Source of the DNA: Selaginella moellendorffii
Taxonomy: Eukaryota > Streptophyta > Lycopodiopsida > Selaginellales > Selaginellaceae
Assembly (NCBI RefSeq): GCF_000143415.4
Contig: NW_003314352.1
Span: forward strand, 446,402 to 510,401
DNA: 64,000 bases
Reading direction: 5' to 3'
Part shown: one piece after another, positions 58,022 to 64,000 of the stretch
Numbering within the stretch: position 1 is the stretch's first letter
How the letters are laid out: each line of letters starts with the position of its first letter
Notes under the pieces: model-generated
Databases searched by the model: none
The model's input: the letters and a program-made list of their open reading frames with translations, nothing else
What the model was told of the DNA's origin: nothing
Position numbers and translations under genes: made by a program

Positions 58022-59499
58022 CTAATCGACGGCGGCAGCATAAGAATGTGCCGTCTCCCACGCTTGGATATGATCCCTGGTCTCGATGGAGCACCGCCGA
58101 TCGAGTTGAGCGAGACGTTGAGCCGGTCCTGCCTGTAAGTCCGGACGTGTGAGGTAGAAGGCGTTGTGAGGGTCCGTCGTCACCTTTGCCTTGTCGTATC
58201 TAGAGTCGAGAGAGTCTGGCACGCCACCAGGAGCGTCGTCCAAGTCCGGCTCAAAAGGCATGGTGTCGATGAGCTCCACGGCCTGGCCGAACAGCCCCGT
58301 CCGGCACAGGGGATCCGCCAGGCAGTCGTAGTGAGCCAGCGTCGGTCTCACGCCATGATAGTCTTGGATCATGTTGGCGAAGTCAGGTGGATGCCGCTTG
58401 ATCACTTCCACCATCATCATCCCGTTCTCGCTGAGAGGAGAGTCCCCTGCCTTCTTAGCAAGTTTGTGGCGTTTGAAAGCCGGATGATCACAGTAATGAT
58501 CCACCGCCTCTGGTGCCTTCCTTTTGTTTCGAAGCAGCTCAAACCCCGAGTAGAATAGTCCTGTTTACAAGGAAAAGAGTTAGCCGATCACAGAAATCAC
58601 GAAACAAACTTACTGTCAGGGAGAGTAAGTTCCCAGGGATTGAGAGGCGGATGATCACAGTAATGATCCACCACCGGCGGTGCCTTCCTCTTGTTTCCGA
58701 GCAGCTCAAACTCCCAGTAGAATAGCCCTGTTTACAAGGGAAAGAGTTAGCTGATCCCCCGTACAAATCAAGAAACTAACTTACTGTTAGAGAGAGTAAC
58801 TTTGAGGCGATCAAGAGGCGGGTGATCATAGTACTCCGGTGGTGCCTTCCTCTTGTTTCCAAGCAGCTCCACTCGATCATGGTAGAATAGCCCTGTTAGG
58901 AAAAGAGTTAGCCAATCCCTCAGAAATCACGAAAAAACTTACTGCTAGGGAAAGTATGTTTGCGGTAATCGAGAGGGCCGTGATCATGGTAATGATCCAC
59001 CGCTGGAGGTGCCTTTCCAAACAGCTCCACTGCGCCAAACTCCGGGTAGAATAGCCCTGTTTACAAGAAAAAGAGTTAGCCAGAAATCACGAAACCAGAG
59101 GAGATCATGGGAACCTTGACCCAGCTCGGGCTTCCAGGAGAGCTCCTGTACCTCCACCACCTTTTCATCGTCACAGCGTCGGATTTGCTGCCGCTCGGGC
59201 GGTTTGATGCAAAGCTGTTCGAGGGAGGATTCGTGCTGCGCCAAAAGAGAGCATTAACAGAATAGGAAAGGAAGGGGAAAACGAGAAAGGAAGAAGAGCC
59301 ATACCTTTTCCTGTGCAGCTTCCATTTCCTGAGCCTGCAAGAACGAGGAAAGAAATCTTGAGAAGAAGACCCAAAAAAAACTTACCTGGATGAGAGAGTC
59401 CAAATCGTCCGGGAGCTCATCCTTGACATTCCACTCGGTGCATACAAAATCGACAGCAAAAATTATCTCCACAATCTGTAACATCTCCAGCAACACCAT
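58022..59499 (-). CDS. DHPPL-repeat gene, type a (intact)
   Basis: Seven exons with clean GT-AG junctions and 50-60 nt introns, predicted 379 residues. Exon 1 59499-59386 (MVLLEMLQIVEIIF ... DLDSLIQ), exon 2 ten codons (AQEMEAAQEK), exon 3 HESSLEQLCIKPPERQQ, ending in phase 1. Exons 4, 5, 6 and the start of exon 7 are homologous units of 36-38 residues, all phase 1-1: each opens (G/R)LFY, then ELLGNKRKAPP, DHY, CDHPPL and closes TLPD or TLSN. Exon 7 then reads FKRHKLAKKAGDSPLSENG and a PPR-like stretch LAHYDCLADPLCRTGLFGQ ... ELIDTMPFEPD, after which it leaves the PPR frame to a stop at 58,022. Basic NKRK and KRHK clusters suggest nuclear location (inference). No known function. A and B carry broken versions. 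Confidence 0.7.
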
Positions 59500-59589
59500 C
59501 TTGGAGAGAGAGAGAGAGAGAGAGCGAGAACAAGCAAATATCTAAAGAGAGATTATTTTGTAGTCTGGAAGTTTAGGGCTTTGGACGAT

Positions 59590-59900
59590 CGGCCTCCAGC
59601 GAGGCAGGACAGTCTGGTACTCACTGCGCTGGTCGACATGTATGGTGTCTGCGACTCGCTGGATTCCAAGAGGATGGCCTTCTGGACGGCCGTGATCTTC
59701 CCACGTGCATAGCACTCTACCTCACCGGTGATGTTGCATCTCCATCGTTTCGCGAAGATGGGAGAACACGCTCAAATCTCTTCCCACCTGCCAAGAACTT
59801 GGTGTCGTTGTTCATGGCTGCCTCGCCGTGGCTCCACTTATGCCCAGCGAGGGAGCTCCCGTACTTCTCCAGCGTCGGGGCTCCGATACACAGTTTTGTA
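59590..59900 (+). pseudogene. PPR relic, copy D
   Basis: The clearest of the three: RQDSLVLTALVDMYGVCDSL then DSKRMAFWTAVI, followed by a stop. It fits the plant PLS-type PPR pattern (ALVDMYxKCGS...WTAMI). The downstream part (EDGRTRSNLFPPAKNLVSLF) is in another frame. It lies head to head with the DHPPL gene, whose own last exon contains another PPR piece. Confidence 0.6.
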
Positions 59901-60280
59901 AATGTTTTAATAATCAAATTATAAAGATGTTTATATTTCAAGTATATTCTATTTAATGTGTATAATTTATAACATTCTTAAATACATATTGCATGTTTCA
60001 TATAAGTTGATTTGTGTTTTGGTATGCCATTGGATACTGCCATTTATGACTGCTTCAGAAAACAGGTTAACACCAAATATTTCTGGTTCTTTGTTTTGCA
60101 ACTTCAATTTTTGTAAACTCCCTCTCTTTGCATGGGAGGCAATGAAGTGCCACCATGAAAAGAGAGAGAGGGATGGGAGGAAGGGGAGCACAGGAGGCCT
60201 CCCATTAAACACCATCCTTCTCCACCTAGCTGGCAATGGTGTGGCATGATTACATAGCATTTCTCTCTTTCCACTCCTGT

Positions 60281-60282
<2 letters not shown>

Positions 60283-60312
<30 letters not shown>
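60283..60312. repeat. (TC)n microsatellite
   Basis: CT/TC dinucleotide run in the candidate TIR element, matching the GA run at 665-698 in inverse orientation. Confidence 0.9.
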
Positions 60313-60315
<3 letters not shown>

Positions 60316-60653
60316 ACAACATTAGTTCCAATCACTTTAACTTGGACCAAAGCCTCTTTCATAGGACAGAGATGAGAGAAAAGAGGGTCTTGTCCTGGTA
60401 TTTTCCTAGTCTTTTCCTTTGCATGCAATGCTAACCAGTGAGTAAGTATCTCTCCTTTTGCTTTGCTCCTCTAGATTGGCAGATGTTGGGATACCCTCTT
60501 CTCTAAGGGGTTTGAGGTTCTTCTCTGGAATGGAAATGCTAGTCAACCCAAGCAGCAGCAGCAGCAGCAGCTAGATTGGAAGTGCTCTTTTTTTTGCTCT
60601 CAAGGGGCAGCAACAATGATCATATGGAGGTTTCTATGAATTTGTGAAGCTCA

Positions 60654-60941
60654 ATGGTACTATTAGCTTTGGCATTATGGAATATGGGCATGCTCTTCAT
60701 CTTTGCACAACCTGGAGCTAGTAACTATTGCTACATAGTCTTCTCCTCTTGGATCATCCTTAGTCTTATTTTTCCAACGGATGCCTTGCAAGTTTTCAAG
60801 CACACTCTTGGGAATCCACCAGAACTTTACAGGTGGATAGGTGATGATCCTTGCTTAGTTTTGTCATCATGGAGAGGAATCAAATGTGGTGGAGATAGCC
60901 ATGCTATTGTCCCACTGTTCAAATTCTTTTTTTCTTCATGA
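60654..60941 (+). pseudogene. LRR receptor-like N-terminal fragment, copy D
   Basis: 95-codon open frame with two hydrophobic stretches (MVLLALALWNMGMLFIFAQ, YCYIVFSSWIILSLIF), then TDALQVFKHTLGNPPEL, RWIGDDPCLVLSSWRGIKC and GGDSHAIVPLFKF. The cap pattern ALxxFK...W-x-GDDPC...WRGIKC is like LRR receptor N-terminal caps. No LRRs, transmembrane or kinase parts follow. The least damaged of the three copies. Confidence 0.5.
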
Positions 60942-61210
60942 AGAACAAATAATGGTAAAAAATGTTTCTAAACTCCAAAATGTCAAAGAAGTGCTGGTCA
61001 AAAGCTGAGAAAAACCATAGTCGTTGGATGGACAGATGCAGATGGGAGTGGAAAGAGAGAAATGCTATGTAATCATGAGTATTTACCCAACAAATGTTAG
61101 GTGGTTTACAAAAAGGTTTTATATTAGTATTGATTGTAAAAACAGAAGGATTTTGAGGAAGGAAGTGACCCTTGTGTGTGGTGTTTTGAACTTTAATTCC
61201 AAGTCCATAT

Positions 61211-61988
61211 TGTAATGCATGTGATCATGGGATGAGATTTGAATATACTGTCACTGTGGATCCTTGGAACCTTAGGGGATAAATGGGGATAAAATAGCCA
61301 CTAAGGGCTCTCTCATCAAACAATTGCCCCTTTTCCAGTTGGCTTAAGGGGAGAGAGATAAAGTGTGTTATAGTTGGTATCGGAGCAAATGGCACGGGTT
61401 CGATTCCCATTGATTAGTGGCTACTTAAAATATAATATACCTTTGAGCAAGGTATATTCCTATCCCTAAATTTGAAATTGTACGTATTGGGCATCCATGC
61501 GTACGTCCTTCCTTTTGTGTGGAGTATCCACGGACGAAGGTATCCACTGTGCGTATGTCCTTCCTTTTGTGTGGATACTGTAGATTCAGATGGTCTACAC
61601 ATGGTCTACACAATGGAAGGATTGGTAGATTCAGAAATATAATATACCCTTGAGCAAGGTATATTTCTATCCCTAAATTTGAAATTGTACGTATTGGGCA
61701 TCCATGCATACGTCCTTCCTTTTGTGTGGAATATCCACGGACGAAGGTATCCACTGTGCGTACGTCCTTCCTTTTGTGTGGAGTATCCACGAACGAAGGT
61801 ATCCACTGTGGGACTGTGGAGTATCCACGGACGAAGGTATCCTGTAGGACATCTCTAAAGGGGGGGTGAGTGTAGCTACTTGGAACCTTAGGGGATAAAT
61901 GGGGATAAAATAACCACTAAGGGCTCTCTCATCAAGCAATTGCCCCTTTTCCAATTGGCTTAAGGGGAGAGAAATAAGGTGCACTACA
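61211..61988 (+). mobile_element. TRIM-like non-coding LTR element inserted in Helitron D
   Basis: 778 bp, LTRs at 61211-61372 and 61871-61988 (the right one shortened), TG...CA ends, and a perfect CATAT duplication at 61206-61210 and 61989-61993. The primer site GTTGGTATCGGAGCA starts at 61,373; a purine tract AAAGGGGGGGTGAG ends at 61,870. The interior shares a conserved non-coding segment with the copy B element, plus its own repeats of GGACGAAGGTATCCACTGTG. An internal block of about 200 bp (from about 61,430) is repeated from about 61,640. No coding capacity. Confidence 0.88.
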
Positions 61989-61993
61989 CATAT

Positions 61994-64000
61994 GGTGATG
62001 TGCATCTTGATAAAGCCACATAAAGTTGTCCATGAGTGAAAATTGGGTGGGGCAAGTAAACTCTAACTCAGTCAAATGTCCGTCCCTGGCATTGGAAATT
62101 GTCTTTTGGACATTTTGAATGGAATTTCAATATTTAATGGTATTAATGTGATATATAGGATAACAAATTTTGTCCCTTTAAATTGCCCCATCACAATTTC
62201 ACAATTTAAAATATTTAGTAGTGCATTTTTCAAGATGAGAAGTGTGCCATTGCATAGTCCTATTGATGGAGACATATTCTTTAGGAGGATAAAAATAACA
62301 CTTTGTTTGAGAGAGAGTTTATGTAGTGGGAGACCAGAAAGTGTTATAGAATTTAAGAATTCTGTTGGAAAGCTTTTTAGGATGTTTAGTGTCAACAAAA
62401 TCAATGCTTTCGTAGATATATATATCATTTTATAATTTAGAGACAATAGTGTTATTAATTGCAAATGTGTCATCGTTAAGTAGGGTAAGTATGACTCAAT
62501 TGGCTGCAATATAAGGGTTTGAAATATCAAGTACTGAAGGGTAGACCAAATTAATAATAAATAAATAAATTAGTTGTATATAAGGTAATAAAACAAAGTT
62601 AGAAGGTAAAGATGGTAGATTTTGAAAATTTTCACCATTTCTGACTTTGAGAAGCCATTCAACCATCATTTTTAGTAAGCTGCATACTTTTTATCAAAGA
62701 TAAATTTTTAAATAATCACCATAATTTATTCATTTTTACAAAACTTGAAACAATTTATGTTCTATGTCCATCTTTCAAAGATCTCAAGACAGTTAATAAT
62801 ATTTATTATGACACATTTCAACAAGTTGCAGATGCAATGGGGTTTATAGGTGATGATATTGAATGGGAAAAATGTTTAAAAAATACTTACTCTTTTAAAA
62901 TGTCATCACAATTAAAATAATTATTTGTATTACTTTATATCTTTTGCACTCCAAAAGATCCTTACTTCTTATGGGATAAATTTAAAGACTTCCTCTATGA
63001 AGATTTCATGCAAAAAAATTCAATTTTTTCATTATGAAAATGTTTTACATGATACAAAAATTAAAATGAGAATGCATGGCAAAACTAATCAAAACTACCA
63101 CGTATCTTTCCCATTTGAAAATTTTGATGATGAAAATATTGTCAACTCAACACAAATATATCAAAATGTTGAACAAAATATTCCTCAATTTAATCAAGAA
63201 TAGTTAAATATTTTTAATGATATTTTTAATGTTATTGATCATCCAACTAAGCATAATCGATACATTTTCATTGATGGCCTTGGTGGTACTGGTAAAACAT
63301 TCTTTTTAACACTCTTATAAATATTTTACAACTGAGAAAAATAAATATTGCTAACATAACAATGGATGGCGATATAAAATACATTTGGGGAATGACATTT
63401 TTTATATGTCAAATTTGCCAATTATGAGTATGAGAGTTAAATGTATAATATAAAAAGATTTCAGGATATATATATTGTTTAGCATTAGGTCATTTATATT
63501 TAATTTAAACTATTTTTTCAACATCGTACCATTTTGAGTAGTTTTCTGAAGTGTTATTTGTGCAAAACTTTCTATAAAATAAACATTTTAAAAATTTGGA
63601 AGATGAATCGGAAGATGGATTATAAAGGTTGAATGACCATGCATTTTAAATTTAAAGAGTCTCCATATTGGCTATAGAGTAGATACATAATATGTATTTA
63701 AAAAAGTTGAGATTTCATTCTAATTTAAAATATTATCAGGTTGTTGGGTTGTTGAATGGATTTCAATTGTAGCATAATCATAACTTTTATAAACATATTT
63801 AAATAAATATTTAATACTTTTTATAGTAGCACAAATTTCAATATTAAAATGAGCATTATATTTTTTAAAAAGGTATTTATTATAAGGCACTACCCTATGA
63901 TTATCAATATAGCACCCAATTTTTAGAAATATGCAACCATTATCAGGTCTATAATAATTTGGATATCCATCAACACTAAAAATAATTTTATAATTAAATT
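61994..64000 (-). mobile_element. Helitron, copy D, inverted and internally rearranged
   Basis: The C-terminal helicase frame (62,072-62,530: LNSITLSGLPLHKLSLKQS, MSPSIGLCNGTLLIL) and the rep-like end (63,360-64,000) read on the minus strand. The segment 62,775-63,320 (SFKDLKTVNNIYYDTFQQV, FIDGLGGTGKTFF) reads on the plus strand. The Walker A motif GGTGKT is better preserved here than in the other Helitron. Numerous stops. Continues beyond the window edge. Confidence 0.8.

Larger units (their letters stand above)
60245..61077. mobile_element. Candidate TIR element carrying an LRR gene fragment
   Basis: Perfect 33-bp inverted repeats at 60245-60277 and 61045-61077 (each contains GATTACATAGCATTTCTCTC or its complement). 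Between them are a (TC)n run, an (AGC)n run (about 60,552-60,573) and the LRR cap fragment. One side borders Helitron sequence, the other PPR debris. Copy B has the same ends with mismatches (about 25,885 and 26,680-26,706); in A only the right end is inside the window. No transposase and no clear target duplication, so the call is tentative. Confidence 0.45.

Noticed and set aside
61373-61420. Possible tRNA gene
   Set aside because: Only a primer-binding site and a T-arm-like word are present; no anticodon arm or acceptor pairing. Better explained as the TRIM leader.

Overview
The window is eukaryotic and plant-like. It has spliceosomal genes with very short introns (about 50-80 nt, GT-AG), a plant-type cytochrome P450, pentatricopeptide (PPR) relics, a plant-style STE20/OSR1-like kinase, and plant-type LTR retrotransposons and a Helitron. 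Tiny introns, gene-dense islands and PPR debris fit a lycophyte such as Selaginella moellendorffii. That name is an inference from gene style, not a match I could test.

Layout. Most of the window is one gene block present in four rearranged copies. Copy A (1-18,330) and copy B (25,930-39,280) are direct repeats. Copy C (39,600-45,240) is a related, partly re-oriented version. Copy D (54,386-64,000) is an inverted, internally deleted version. The block holds, in order: an LRR-protein N-terminal fragment, a PPR relic, a gene with a tandem array of similar exons (here called the DHPPL-repeat gene, types a and b), an intronless XRN-like 5'-3' exonuclease domain, a METTL13-like methyltransferase, a P450, and an AT-rich tract with hAT transposase remains. 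Different copies keep different genes intact: P450 and XRN in A; XRN in B; methyltransferase and DHPPL type b in C; DHPPL type a in D.

Single-copy core (45,384-53,237). Three ordinary genes lie between C and D: SSRP1 (FACT complex), a convergent gene for a small membrane protein, and a divergent STE20-type kinase. Copy C abuts SSRP1, so C may be the ancestral position of the block.

Mobile DNA. A Helitron lies between A and B (18,335-25,775) and again, inverted and internally rearranged, in D. The first is split by a complete Ty3/gypsy element (18,534-23,543) whose two 174-bp LTRs differ at one base, with intact gag and pol and a -1 frameshift cassette at their overlap. Copy A also contains a chromovirus that has lost most of its reverse transcriptase (1,175-4,499). 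Two TRIM-like elements with internal minisatellites lie in B and D. A candidate TIR element carrying the LRR fragment is seen complete in D.

I saw no rRNA or tRNA gene and no CRISPR. Exon boundaries were read by eye from splice signals and frame and have no transcript support.
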